The notes beneath the pieces were generated by a model. The model saw only the letters and a program-made list of their open reading frames with translations, did no database searches and was not told the origin of the DNA. The position numbers were made by a program, and so were the translations under genes. From Sesamum alatum (lineage: Eukaryota; Streptophyta; Magnoliopsida; Lamiales; Pedaliaceae), in contig JACGWO010000012.1 in assembly GCA_034509735.1 (NCBI GenBank), positions 2,666,001-2,730,000 on the forward strand: a DNA stretch of 64,000 nt, in the 5' to 3' direction. This document shows, piece by piece, positions 21,596-33,665 of the stretch (its first letter is position 1; every line of letters begins with the position of its first letter).

Positions 21596-23813
21596 TGTTG
21601 GAATAGGTGACCAGAAAGCCAATAGGTTTGGTAATTTGTAACCTATCCGACAACTTGATGTGAATGTAATATTATTATGTGATGAATAAGATGAGTGTTC
21701 GTCACCAATGGTACCTTCTTTGTTGCGCTCATCTTACATTTGTTAAAACGGTGTTTAACTTATATCGCAACAAAGCCCACAGACCATAGATAACAACTCA
21801 TGCAGTTGGGCCACGCATTGGATGGTGGTCATGAAACCAACTGATTAAGAGTTGGGTCTGAAACGTTCCAAGTCGAGGACCTCGAGACAGGGCATCGAGA
21901 GTCCTATTGAGACTTGCATCATGAGTCATGTTCATTGGATGAGTGTCGTGTTTCATCGGCGACAGGCGTGGGACGCCTACACGATCTTGATGGGTTGGTC
22001 GACTGGGGTCGAGCCAACTGGACTGACTCGCGGGATCATCATATGGAAGCCTTGGAGGCTTGGTCGGTATGATTGGATTTCGATAGTATGGGAGTAATCC
22101 TCAGACTTGAGGAATCATGGCAGTCACGTGCACAGGACGGCTGTATCTTGGATCTGGCGAGAGGTGATCATTCTGTAAGATGATCATTATAAGCCTTGTC
22201 CAGTGCAGTCGGAATGTGTAGCGAGGACGGTGGATTCCAAGAAGAGGATCCGTCCCCTGTCAGTATGTGACAGAGGTATCTTCTATGCACTCGGAGACAC
22301 GTTCATACTGTTTGAAGCTGTGGCCACAGTGGTTGGTCGAACAGGGAATGGTTTCCTGTCTCGACGCAATGAAGCATACGTGGTCTCGAGAATTAAGCAT
22401 AGGTGCGTAGTCAAGGATGGGAATCGATGCCCAATTCCATACCCTAGACTAAGGCCGGGAGACGGTAGACGGAAGGATCGTACCCGTACGGAATCGGCGC
22501 CTAAATGTTCACGCCAATTCACCTAGTCTCTAGTGACATGGACCGTTGCTAGACGGCCACCCATGGTAACGGCCCCTTGTGGGACACGGACCCAAGTCTA
22601 GCTGAGGGTGAACCTAAAGGGTCACACACAAATCACCGAGGAGGTTGAGAGATCGACTTGGAGTCAATCTCGAAGGATAAAATAAGTAATTGGATTACTT
22701 AAGGGAAAGTCCATTGGATGGACCGGCCGATATTGTATCGGGCTTCCGTTTAATCGGTAAATTAGATTTTCGATTAAATATGGAAAGTTGAGACGTTGGA
22801 TCTTTTTAATTGGATTAAAAGATCAACAGGAATAATTTAAATGGACATTAAATTGGATTTAATGTTGGGTTCATCGTAATTGGATTACGATAAAACCCGG
22901 TCCGTTAAATTATACCCGAGAGGAGAAATAATTCCTATTTTGGAATAGGAAGAAGTTGGACTTCTTCCCTTAATTAAACATGGCCGACATGCTCCCTTGG
23001 AGGAAGCAAAATCAGCCATGCTTCATGCTAGGTGGTATGTTGACTTATCTCTTTTGGAAAGAGACAAATCAACTCCAATCAAGCTCTTCCCTTTTGGTAT
23101 GATTTGATTATACCATAAATTTTGGTAGGCTTGATTGAAGAATTGATGGTGATTGATTGGAATGAATCTAGACATTCTTGGATGAACCTAGACACATTCC
23201 AATAATCACATTAATTATGTATATATATTAGAATATACAACACCAAGCATAAGTGATTCATTATTCATCTTTTTCTAGGAAAAAGAGAAGACAAAAATCC
23301 CTCTCCTCTCTCTCAAATTTCGTGCTCTCTCCCTCTCTCACACTTGTGTTCTTCACTTGATTTTGAATCAAGAAGAAGAACAAAGTAAGTTTAAGAGAAC
23401 ACTAATTCATAGTGTTCTTCTATTAAACCGATTCCTTCTAAACCCGTTCTTTTCTAGCAAGAAGAACGTGTGTTTCTTCCGGTGTAGTGTGGATCACCTT
23501 TGGAGAATCCATACGTTTGGATTTCGTGATCATTCCGGAGAAGGAATAACGCAAGTAGCCGGGAGCATACGCTAAACAATCAAAGGTAACGGTTTATTAC
23601 GCTTTGATTGATTTTATTTATATATCTATGCCCTATGTGCTTAAATATATATTTTAATATTTACACATCTTACATGGAACGCCCGGTTGAGCACCCAAGG
23701 GTACACCCCTTGGGATTCGCGTATTTTGAATTTGATTTAAATTTACACACTTTTCTCACTTTCTCGCTTTCTCGCTTCCGCTCGCGCTCTCGGGCGGATC
23801 CGCTTGTCCTTCA
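21596..23813 (+). mobile_element. 5' LTR of Elem-7, type II, full length (2218 bp)
   Basis: It starts TGTTGGAATAGGTGACCAGAAAGCC and ends CGCTTGTCCTTCA, two bases before a primer-binding site. It is the most complete type II LTR here and the reference for the others. Its U5 structure is CGCCCG (23680-23685) with CGGGCG (23791-23796), GAGC (23689-23692) with GCTC (23786-23789), and hairpin CCCAAGGG/CCCTTGGG (23694-23714) with loop TACAC. The presumed target duplication TGGAC (21591-21595) has no partner because the 3' flank is deleted. Unlike type I, it lacks a dense W-box cluster. Confidence 0.94.
23680..23796 (+). other. Predicted U5 RNA structure, type II copy
   Basis: Outer pairs are CGCCCG/CGGGCG and GAGC/GCTC; the inner hairpin is CCCAAGGG, loop TACAC, CCCTTGGG. 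Against the Elem-2 LTR, the outer pair CGCCC/GGGCG has become CGTCC/GGACG there, a two-sided compensating change. Confidence 0.6.
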
Positions 23814-23815
23814 AG

Positions 23816-23828
23816 TGGTATCAGAGCC
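23816..23828 (+). promoter_or_regulatory. Primer-binding site of Elem-7
   Basis: TGGTATCAGAGCC, two bases after the LTR end, is complementary to the 3' end of plant initiator tRNA-Met, the usual minus-strand primer of plant copia elements. Confidence 0.92.
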
Positions 23829-25669
23829 CGATTCGATGTAAGGGGCATAGATCTATGTGTTTGACATGATCTACTTGCTTTTAATGGTTTTATTGGCATG
23901 TTAGATTGTATAAATATATGAGTAATATGATAATTCAATTATTTGGATTTAATGGACTTTTAGCATGCTTTATTTTGTTAGATTGGATCTAAAATTGCAA
24001 GCTTATTTTCAAAAAAATATTATTGTTATTGTGCTGAAACAGTTTTGAAAAACAAAAAAAAAAAAAATTGGGATCGGTCGGCAGCGGCCGCGCGCACGGG
24101 CGCGCGTGCGCGCTGTGCGCAGTCGGCCGCTGCCAGCGCGCGGCACAGAGCGCGCGCACGCAGGACGCGCAGGCTTGCTGCCTGCGCGCGCGCACGCACT
24201 GCCCTGTGCGCGCGGGAGGCAGGCCAGCACAACGGCTGGGCTGTTTTGTGCCCTTTTTTTGACTTTTTTCGGAAAATTTGATTTTCTATATCTTCTGCAC
24301 AATATTCTGAAAATATGTTAATTTTGCATTTTTGATTTTGGGATAATTGGATTATTCCTTGAATTAAAATTGCTTAATTAATTTGGGATTAATACATGCA
24401 TTGGATGCATTGTGTAAAATGTTCATTAAATTTGAAATTTGAATTTTGCATATTATTTATATGTTTATGCTTTTGTGATGTTGGACATCACTTGGATATT
24501 TGGAATATCCATTGGTTTTATTACATGATTATTTGGAATAATTATGTTATATGAGAGTTGATGGAATCAACATGGGATGATCACAAAGCCCTAGACCTTG
24601 TGTATGGATGAATGAATGTTTATTTATTTTCTATTGGGTGGGGCCTGCGTGCCTCTTGTTTTTGGGACTATCATCTCCCGTATTTTCAGCCTCATGATGT
24701 TAAGGCTTGTTTTCTTTATTACCAATGTATTACTTTCAATTGTAATGAGAGTAGATAGGATTTGTGAGGCTTTTATATTTTAACAAGCATTTGGAGTCGG
24801 AGACCCCAAGGAGGAGCATCAAGGCGTGAAACAAGAGCACTACAAGGCCCATTGGAATGACAATGGGTATATTACTATTGTAATAATTTAGGACCATCCT
24901 AGACAGACCATAGTCTCACTGCGGGCTCAGTGGGTCGCATAGGTTGGGCTTGTGATCATCCTAAACAGGGGTATGCTAGGTTCTCTGCATGCGGCGTATT
25001 TATTTATCACTTTAAATATTGGATATTTATGCATGCTAAAACACAATAATGTGATGAGGTCTCGGTCATACACAAACTCTCATTTGGTTGGACCAAATTA
25101 AATATTAGGCCCAGAACGGACTTGGATCAAAATGGTATTTTGATCTGTCCGAGCCTTCCATCCACAGCAATGTGGTGAGGAAGCTACCACTACCCAAGTG
25201 TGGTCTCACGAGTCGTGGCACACTTGGACTAGGGGAAAGCTGTACTATTGTTGTGAACAAAAAGACTGCGCTCATTGTTTCCCTGTCTCACGAGTCGTGG
25301 GGGGCGACAGTTTGAGGCATGATTTGGTTGATGGGTCGGGCCCAACACTGAGTAACATGGTTCGCTTTGAGTCCTCGGGACCATGTGAATAGATGAGGCA
25401 AAATATCTTGGGAATCTCATTGGATGAGAATGAAATTGGATATCTCCCACAAGGTCTTCTTCATGTGAATCGTAAAAAGCGGGGCATGGAGATAATGCTT
25501 GTGGATCCCAAGCCCACTAGGAAATAGTTTCCCGAAACTCCGCTTGAGAGTGGCGGACTTTCGTATAAATAGTGGGAGAGTTAAAGACTAAAAGACCAAG
25601 TCTTCAACTTGAACAATAATATTACCATCATCTGCTAATTTCTGCTTTACATTTTTTAATAATGTAGAT
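23829..25669 (+). other. Untranslated leader of Elem-7
   Basis: About 1.85 kb between primer-binding site and gag. It is AT-rich except for a GC-rich island (24068-24232). It contains GTGATGTTGGACATCAC, a 5' region shared with Elem-2, and two TCTCACGAGTCGTGG boxes (25204, 25286). The apparent ORFs inside the GC island exist on all frames because stop codons are rare there. They are not conserved and are not called. Confidence 0.8.
24068..24232 (+). other. GC-rich, CpG-dense tract in leader
   Basis: Runs of GCGCGC and CGCGCACG in an otherwise AT-rich leader, preceded by an A-run. Homologous leader positions in Elem-2 (remnant at 3042), Elem-6 (37443-37650) and Elem-8 (43010-43395) also hold GC-rich tracts, but with different sequence and length. 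Confidence 0.7.
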
Positions 25670-26812
25670 ATGTCTAAGAACCCGTTAACCATGATTCTTG
25701 AGACTAACAAATTCAACGGAACGAACTACTCGGACTGGCTGAGAAACCTGAGGATTGTCCTCGGTTTCGAGAACCAAGGCTACGTCTTGGACGAGCCGCC
25801 ACCGAGCGACTTACCGGAGGGGTCCACTCCTGAAGAACGTTTGACGTTCGAGAAGTGGCATGAGGACAACCGGAAAGTATGCAGTATCATACTGGCTTCG
25901 ATGTCTAACGACATCCAGAAACAGTATGAGAGGCTGGACAACGTCTCCGCCATAATGCTCCGCATGAACGAGGTTTATGCGGTTCCGGATAGGCATATTA
26001 GATATGCCGCCACAAAAGCATTCTTTGGCACCAAGCTTGCTGAAGGAGCCTCTGTACAAAGTCATGGGGTCAAGATGCTCTCCCTAGTGGAGAAACTCGA
26101 GGACCTTAAAGCTGGGCTTAATAATGACACGTACATTGACGTGATCCTCCAGTCGCTTCCTCCATCCTATGACCCGTTTGTTGTAAACTACAACATGAAC
26201 GGACTTGAGAAGTCTATTCATGAGTTGATCAACATGCTGGTCCAATACGAGGCAACGACCCACAAGTCGGTGCCGGCGGTATTGATAGGAGAGGCTTCGA
26301 CCTCCAAGGCGAATGGCAAGAGGGCCGGACGCTGGAAGAGGAAGAAGGGCAAAGGGAAGACGGTTGCGGCCCCTGCTCGCGCTCCAGGCACCCCTATTGC
26401 TTCGGTTGGACCAAGCAAAGGGAAAGGGAAGGCCCGTGGTTCTCAGCGGTCCAAGGCAAATGATGTCTGCATGCATTGCCAAGGGAAAGGGCATTGGAAG
26501 AGGGAGTGCCCACAACTCCTCTCCAACTCAGGTGTGTTTGTGGTTGAAGTTAATATGATTACTAATTCTGCTTCATGGGTATTGGATACCGGGTGTGGTG
26601 CTCACATCTGCAATGATTTGCAGGCACTGCAAAGAAGCAGAAGGCTAACCAAGGATGAGATGATCCTGAGGCTAGGCGATGGCAAGGCCGTTGCTGCTGA
26701 GGTCGTAGGATCACTAGAGTTAGCCATTAGTAGTCATGTTAGGATTGTACTGAACGACTGTTTCTATGTACCTAGCATGATTAAAAAACATTGTTTCCAT
26801 CCCGGTCCTTGA
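25670..26812 (+). CDS. Elem-7 gag-protease (380 codons, open)
   Basis: The start MSKNPLT is shared with other copies and follows the leader box GTAGAT. The gag core spans roughly residues 10-220 (TNYSDWLRNLRIVL, SLPPSYDPFVVNYN, ELINMLVQYEATT). A Lys/Arg-rich stretch (about 230-262) precedes the zinc knuckle CMHCQGKGHWKREC at 267-280 (CX2CX4HX4C, binds RNA). The aspartic protease motif DTG lies at 306-308, and NDCFYVPSMI continues the protease fold. The frame ends because the run after ATT has six A residues where Elem-8 has five. The true polyprotein would continue into pol in the +1 frame. It is the best preserved gag in the window. Whether the extra A is a mutation, an assembly error or a programmed site cannot be told from sequence alone. 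Confidence 0.93.
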   Translation: MSKNPLTMILETNKFNGTNYSDWLRNLRIVLGFENQGYVLDEPPPSDLPEGSTPEERLTFEKWHEDNRKVCSIILASMSNDIQKQYERLDNVSAIMLRMNEVYAVPDRHIRYAATKAFFGTKLAEGASVQSHGVKMLSLVEKLEDLKAGLNNDTYIDVILQSLPPSYDPFVVNYNMNGLEKSIHELINMLVQYEATTHKSVPAVLIGEASTSKANGKRAGRWKRKKGKGKTVAAPARAPGTPIASVGPSKGKGKARGSQRSKANDVCMHCQGKGHWKRECPQLLSNSGVFVVEVNMITNSASWVLDTGCGAHICNDLQALQRSRRLTKDEMILRLGDGKAVAAEVVGSLELAISSHVRIVLNDCFYVPSMIKKHCFHPGP

Positions 26813-29535
26813 TAAGGAGGGATATGAATTTACCATCAATAAAAACGATTTTTTCATTATCAAAGATGGTATTTCTCATTTGCTTGGTACATTGGTCAAC
26901 GGTCTGTACATACTTCAACAGTCTAATTGGATTATGACTGCAGAACACAAACGAAAATGTGATGATCATAATAACGCACAGATATGGCATGCGAGGTTAG
27001 GTCATATCTCTAAAGATAAGATAAGAAGGTTGGTGGACTCAAAGAGTCTAGAAATAGACGATTTTGACAACCTACCGACCTGCGAATCCTGTCTAAAGGG
27101 AAACATGACCAAGAAACCCTTTGTTGGACAAAGTACGCTAGCCAGTGGTTTGTTGGATTTGATCCATACAGATGTCTGTGGTCCACTAAATACTCAGGCT
27201 AGAGGTGGGTACTCGTACTTCATAACCTTTACTGATGATCACTCACGGTATGGTTATGTTTCCTTGATGAGGTACAAGTTTGAAGCCTTTGGAAGGTTTA
27301 AGGAATACAGACTTGAAGTAGAGAACCAAACCGGTCGAAAGATCAAAGCCCTTCGGTCGGATCGAGGTGGAGAGTATTTGTGTGGTGAGTTTACTTATTA
27401 TCTAAAAGAGAATGGGATTCTCTCTCAGTGGACCCCTCTTGGAACACCGCAGCTTAATGAGGTGTCTGAAAGGAGGAATCGGACCTTGTTGGACATGGTC
27501 CGATCCATGATGAGTTTTACCGAACTCCCCCTTTCCTTCTGGGGATACGCTCTTGAGACGGCAGCCAAAGTTTTGAACTTGGCGCCATCTAAAAAGGTAT
27601 CCCATATGCCATATGAGATATGGCATGGCAAGCCTGCCTCCTACAAATACTTGAAAGTGTGGGGTTGCCCCGCATATGTCAAGAGATTAGTGGGAGATAA
27701 ACTGGACTCGAGGTCTAGTTTATGCAGGTTCATTGGCTATCCAAAAGAAACTGTGGGGTATTATTTCTATGATCCCTCCGAGCAAAAGGTTTTTGTCTCG
27801 CGAAACGCAGTGTTCTTGGAAAAAGGTTTTCCATCGGATAGTCGACGCGATGAGGTGCTCCTTGAGGAATCAAGTGAGGCACCCCAAGAGGCGGCAGTGA
27901 CATCTGAGCTAGAAGTTCCCACTGATATTGTTCCAGTCCTCCGTAGGTCGGCCAGATTATCCGATGCACCTGATAGGTATGGATTTCTGGGCCTAACCGA
28001 TCAGTTGGATAATGATCCGAAGACGTATGGAGATGCGATGTCGGACATCGATTCGGACAAGTGGCTTGAGGCCATGAAATCCGAGATGGACTCGATAGGT
28101 ACAAACAAGGTTGGGACCCTAGTAGATCCACCTAAAGGGGTTAAACCCGTAGGGTGTAAATGGGTCTACAAACGTAAGCTTGGAGCTGACGGGGAGGTTA
28201 CAACCTTTAAAGCCAGGCTTGTGGCGAAAGGTTACACTCAACGACCCGGAGTCGATTTTAAGGAAACCTACTCGCCCGTAGCAATGGTCAAGTCCATTCG
28301 GATACTGCTTGCCATAGCAGCATGGTATGACTATGAAATATGGCAGATGGACGTGAAAACGGCTTTCCTCAACGGTTTCGTAGAGGAAGAGATCTATATG
28401 GATCAGCCGGAAGGTTTCACAACTGTTGGAGAAGGGCAGAAGGTCTGCCGTCTCCAAAGGTCCATCTATGGCCTCAAACAAGCTTTCCGAAGCTGGAACA
28501 TACGTTTTGATGAAGTCATACGGGGATATGATTTCATCAAGAACGAGTCCGATCCTTGTGTACACAAGAAGATCAGTGGGAGCTCAGTTGCGTTTCAAGT
28601 GCTTTACGTGGATGACATCTTGCTCATTGGGAATGATGCTAAGATGTTAGGTACCACTAAAGCTTGGTTGTCAACGCAATTCTCCATGAAGGATATGGGC
28701 GAGGCATCCTACATCCTTGGCATCAAGATCTACAGGGATAGATCTAGAAGGATGTTAGGAATGGCCCAGTCCTCGTATATTGAGAAAGTCTTGAAGAGAT
28801 TCAAGATGGAGAACTCAAAAAGAGGATTCCTTCCTATGAGGCATGGAATTAAGTTATCCAAGAAGCAATCTCCTAAAACTGATGAGGAGCTTAAAAGGAT
28901 GTTGGACATCCCCTATGCTTCAGCTGTAGGCAGCATATAGTATGCCGTTCAGTGCACTAGACCTAATGTGGCTTTCGCATTGAGCGTAACAAGTCGATAT
29001 CAGTCGTGTGCCGGGAAGGCACACTGGAGTGCAGTCAAGACTATCCTAAAGTAGCTGAAAGGCTATAGCGACACTAGCTTCCAGTCGGATGACGATGATG
29101 CCAAGTCTCAGTCTGGTTATGTGTTCAGACTTAATGGTGACGTGGTTGCTTGGAAGAGTTCCAAGCAGGCTACCGCAGCGGACTCCACCACAGAGTCTGA
29201 ATACATAGCAGCTTCGGAAGCTGCTCAGGAGTGGTTTGGTTGATGAGCTACATCCAAGGGTTGGATGTAGTACCTAGCATTGCTAAGCCTGTAATTATCT
29301 TTTATGATAAAAACGGGACGATAGCGCTAGCAAAGGAACCGAGATCTCATCACGATCTAAGCATATTCTTAGACGCTACCATCTCTTAGAGAGATGGATA
29401 GCAGGAGTGACGTTAGGTTGGACAGAGTCAGCTCCGCAGAAAACATAGCAGATCCACTTGCTAAGCCCATGTCGCAAGTTGCCCATACTCACCATCTAAA
29501 TAAGAGGTTCGAGGTCAATGGGTGATTGGCTTTAG
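26786..29535 (+). pseudogene. Elem-7 pol: integrase, RT, RNase H (open to 28940, then broken)
   Basis: The long open part is 26880-28940 (686 codons); residues are numbered from 26880. Integrase finger H37, H42, C68, C71; catalytic D98 (HTDVCG), D161 (RSDRGGEY) and E197 (VSERRNR), with DD35E spacing. RT is complete with YVDD at 576-579. A Gln codon (CAG) in the GSIQYAV segment became TAG at 28938-28940. Downstream, RT/RNase H carries another TAG (near 29054) and a deletion of about 51 bp between CTGAAAAGG- and CTGGAAGGC-like repeats. A frame change near 29233 follows (AAQEWFG). The frame end is a TAG at 29533-29535. Integrase looks catalytically complete; RNase H is dead. Confidence 0.92.
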
Positions 29536-29549
29536 GTCAAGTGGGTGGT

Positions 29550-30490
29550 TGTTGGAAAAGGTGACCAGAAAGCCAATAGGTTTGGCAATTTGTAACCTAT
29601 CCGACAACTTGATGTGAATGTAATATTATTATGTGATGAATAAGATGAGTGTTCGTCACCAATGGTACCTTCTTTGTTGCGCTCATCTTACATTTATTAA
29701 AACGGTGTTAAACTTATATCGCAACAAAGCCCACAGACCATGGATAACAACTCATGCAGTTGGGCCACGCATTGGATGGTGGTCATGAAACCAACTGAAT
29801 AAGAGTTGGGTCTGAAACGTTCCAAGTCGAGGACCTCGAGACAGGGCATCGAGTGTCCTATTGAGACTTGCATCATGAGTCGTGTTCATTGGATGAGTGC
29901 CGTGTTTCATCGGCGACAGGCGTGGGACGCCTACACGATCTTGATGGGTTGGTCGACTGGGGTCGAGCCGACTGGACTGACTCGCGGGGATCATCATATG
30001 GAAGCCTTGGAGGCTTGGTCGGTATAATTGGATTTCCCCGGTTCCGATAGTACGGGAGTAATCCTCAGACTTGAGGAATCATGGCAGTCACGTGCACAGG
30101 ACGGCTGTATCTTGGATCTGGCGAGAGGTGATCATTCTGTAAGATGATCATTATAAGCTTTGTCCAGTGCAGTCGGAATGTGTAGCGAGGACGGTGGATT
30201 CCAAGAAGAGGATCTGTCCCCTGTCAGTATGTGACAGAGGTATCTCCTATGCACTCGGAGACACGTTCATGCTGTTTGAAGCTGTGGCCACAGTGGTTGG
30301 TCGAACAGGGAATGGTTTCCTGTCTCGACGCAATGAAGTATACGTGGTCTCGAGTATTAAGCATAAATGCCTAGTCAAGGATGAGAATCGACGCCCAATT
30401 CCATACCCTAGACTAAGGCCGGGAGGCGGTAGACGTAAGGATCGTACCCGTACGGAATCGGCGCCTAAATGTTCACGCCAATTCACCTAG
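29550..30490 (+). mobile_element. 3' LTR of Elem-7, type II, 3'-truncated
   Basis: It starts TGTTGGAAAAGGTGACC after a mutated polypurine tract (GTCAAGTGGGTGGT) and matches 21596-22530 nearly base for base. It stops at ATTCACCTAGT. The remaining 1.28 kb of LTR and about 36-40 bp of the flanking type IV LTR are deleted in one event, since the flank resumes at TGCTTAGTGCAAGTCTC. Confidence 0.92.
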
Positions 30491-30796
30491 TGCTTAGTGC
30501 AAGTCTCAAATGGATTCTCGATGCCCTGTCTCGAGATTCCTTTGACTTAGAGTATTTCAAACCGATTTGGCGAGACTGATTTCATGAACCTACCAAGCGT
30601 AGTTCCAATTTCCCGAAATGTTATTTCAGTCCGTGGGCTTTTGTTATGACATCGTAACGATGCAAGCGGTAAGTACAACAAACTTCATGCCTATGAATCC
30701 TTATTACATTCATTAACATAATATTACTTGTTCACAGATTGAAGAATGATTCTCAGAACAGCCAATACCATGACTTTCTGGTCACCTATTCTAACA
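30491..30796 (-). mobile_element. Elem-6 3' LTR (type IV), fragment B
   Basis: Reverse type IV LTR, 5' end: CTATTCTAACA at 30796 is the complement of TGTTAGAATAG. It continues fragment A (21136-21595) across Elem-7. Right of 30796 follows ATCTCCCACTTGACC, the complement of a polypurine tract, so this is the 3' LTR of a minus-strand element. Confidence 0.88.
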
Positions 30797-33060
30797 ATCT
30801 CCCACTTGACCATTAAGTTAATTACCCACTTTATTTAGAATCGTCTGAGTATGAGTAATCTACGATACCGACTAAGGTGTTGTGGGTCCGCTTATATTTC
30901 CTTGGCGGAGCAATACGGTCTAACCATGTTACCTCTATCCACCATTGCCTCCTAGAGATGGTGGTTGTCTAAGAATATTTTCGTGGATCTTGTGATGAGA
31001 TCTCGTGCCAATACTCCCATAGCCAAGTTGCCTGCTATATAGGCGAACATGGCTTGGCCGTGCTAGGCGCCACGTCCATCCTATGGATGCGGTCTTCATC
31101 AGTGACCACTATCCGATGCACTCGTCATTGGGCTTGACTGTGCATACCTTGAGACTAACTAGTTTTCACTTATTCTCTGGAAGCTAGTATCGCTTTAGCC
31201 TTCCAAAGAAACTCTCAACAGACGGTGCATCATGAACCCATCTTTAGTCCTTATTTAGGTACTAAGGATCGTTCTTGATTGCTGTCTTCAACCCTTTAGT
31301 GCATTACCGATTTCTGTTGAGCCATGCAAGAAGCACACTCAACATAGGTTCCTATGCACCAAGTAAACATATCGTATGTTTGCGTAGGGTTAAAACGTAG
31401 GGGATACTCAACATCCAAGCCTTCTCATTAGTCCACCGTGACTAAGTCTCGAATGACTTGATACTTTATTCATAGTATCTAAGCTTTATCATCAGTATTA
31501 CCATGACTGAGTCTCGAACAACTTGTCCCTCTACATATTTGAGTTTTCTCATCAGTCTACCATGACTGAGTCTTTGAAAAAGCTCAATTCATGATATGTA
31601 TGTGGGAATCCTAAAATGTCATGGAGAATTTTCGTGAGTTACGGTTTGTGTTTTAGTGATTCCTAATATCTTGAATTCATCCATGAATCAAGATATTACA
31701 CACTTAAACACATGGAACACCATTTCTACTCCCACTGATCACCTACGTCGTTTAAGACCGAGTCATGCTCCGTATGAGCTCGTCAAAACAAATATTCCAG
31801 TTATGTGGTATTTCAAACCTTGTTTGAATTTCCTAGCAGATTCTATGGCTCCTCTCCATAAATCCTACTCCGATGTCCATCATCACATTCCGCAGGTCAT
31901 TTGGATTTCTATCCAATTTTGATCGAACTTAACCCGATCACTCGTACCTCTTATGACTTTCCGGTTCGTTCTTAAGGGGACTGGAATATGATCAATTAAG
32001 TAAGAAATGCGATTAGCGTTTAGCATTATTCTGTCGTAAACTTATACAAACCAGACAACGAGTCTAATTTGTCTCCCACTTGTCCCTTGACACATGTAGG
32101 ATCCTTCTGCATTCTCAAGGACTTTGTCGGGACACAGGCTTGCCAAACCATGGCTCCCTGTGCGTGACTCCTAGTAAAGTGCCACGTTCCTTATGTTGGC
32201 AATTTTTGAGTCTACGTCTTCACGGGCTAAAGTAATTTGGTGAAACTTCGATCGATCTTCGTCCAAAAAAGCTCGATCGTTCCCTTTATCAGAGACCATC
32301 ATACTTGGCCTTTATAGGAAACGTTTCATTGAGAATTCCATTCTCAACTTGGATGCTCAAGAGCTCCACTAAATACACGGCCTTTTCGATCCTATCGAAA
32401 CAGGTTTAATTTAGCAACCATTTATGGTACACCTCCTTAAGTCTAATTCCCAAACCTCTTATGGGACTTTTAGACTTTTGAACCCTCTTATGGTCTTGTG
32501 TATTAGTAACCTACAGTTTTCTTATTGGATCCCTTCCAATAGACTATTTGGCAAGCCTACTTCGTCCAACAAAGTGCTTTGGGACTTTCTTCTTCATAAA
32601 AGACTTGTAAATTTAGTCGATTCGAATCATCTATTTCTAGATTCATCGAACTTTCCAATTTACTTATCTTTTAATAAGAGGAAACGTCCTAGCTGTTGTA
32701 GATACCAAATCTGTAAGTTGGTCTTGATTAATCCATTTAGATAATTTGAATTTTGAGTATCCATAAAACCTTTTATGGGATGCTATTCTAGGAATTTACG
32801 TGTAACTACTAGCAAACATGAATCAATATTCAATAATTTTGTTTGATCAAATATGTATGAAATAAAACATTTGTCAAACAAAGAGACATACTTTTGATCA
32901 TGCTAGATTACGTAATTCCTAACATGATCATCATTATGGGCCCAACAAGTCTCTAGTCGTTTTCATCAATGGACCTTGCCATTAGAACTGTTCTTGGCTT
33001 TTAAGTCCTTATTCACTTTCTGCAAACCACCCGCAGATTAGTGACAGGAACGGTATCAAA
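30797..33060 (-). pseudogene. Elem-6 pol (minus strand, highly degenerate)
   Basis: The reverse complement shows decayed copia pol in the order RNase H (left) to integrase (right). Recognisable pieces are the CGAGATCTCATCACAAGATCC segment near 31000 (RNase H end, as PRSHHRSKH), PLAKQVQ-like linker pieces, DRTELFWTKIDRSF (near 32270), a GRSKAL/PNSL region, and IN finger traces near 32560-32700. No frame longer than about 100 codons survives and stops are dense. It is much older than Elem-7 and Elem-8. Short plus-strand ORFs here are fortuitous. Confidence 0.75.
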
Positions 33061-33660
33061 TGCCAAATAGAGTAAAAGTGATCATGTTAATACTATTATC
33101 AAATTTTACCTATATTGGAGAGGGGTTTAGGATACTCCCCTTTCCAATGGCCCTCTTTACGGCAGTGAATGCTTACGTTCTTAGAAATCTATGAATGTGA
33201 CTACTTGAACCTTTTGCTCTTTCCTTTACCTCCACCTTGCGTTGTAAAGGAACAACACTTGAAGTGATTAATAGTTGATGTCACCTTACCCTTCTTCCTC
33301 TTTTGGCGTCTGGCACCCTTTCCTTTCGCTATGGAGGTTGAAACCTCTCCTACTGGTACCGATGGCGCAGATTTTGCAATCGTTGCTTCATACTAGACCA
33401 ACATAATTACCAACCTATGAAGATCTTTTCTAAGCTCATTCATGTTGATAATTAATGGTTCATAGGAGGAAGGAAGAGACTGAAGGATCATGTCAATGCA
33501 CGTCTCTATCTCAAGACCGACGTGGAGATCTTTTGAGCTTCTCCACTAGGGATTGCATCTTTACTCCATGTTCTTTGTACAGACATCCCTTCCGTCATCT
33601 TAGCTTCAAAAAATGCCTTCGTTGCATTTTACCCCACATGCTGGTCCGGGACCATATAGA
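33061..33660 (-). pseudogene. Elem-6 gag C-terminal half (minus strand, degenerate)
   Basis: The reverse complement contains the zinc-knuckle region near 33130-33175 (HCRKEGHWKGEYPK, last Cys changed to Tyr). Also present are the basic KGAGRQKRKK region near 33290-33325 and the gag core segments matching QSLPSSYEPLIINMNELRK near 33440-33490. It is interrupted at 33661-33665 (CATGA) by a type I solo LTR and resumes at 35651. Confidence 0.78.
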
Positions 33661-33665
33661 CATGA

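Noticed and set aside
22203..22526. Recurring 107-118 codon ORFs in type II LTRs (22203, 30167, 8790).
   Set aside because: LTR non-coding sequence; the frame differs or is interrupted by deletions between copies and no domain is recognisable.
23816..23828. tRNA-like match (TGGTATCAGAGCC).
   Set aside because: It is a primer-binding site complementary to a tRNA 3' end; no cloverleaf follows. The second copy at 42779 is the same.
30797..33660. Plus-strand ORFs (31656, 32424, 33455) that might suggest a host gene.
   Set aside because: They are antisense shadows of a degenerate minus-strand copia gag-pol whose blocks align with the other elements.
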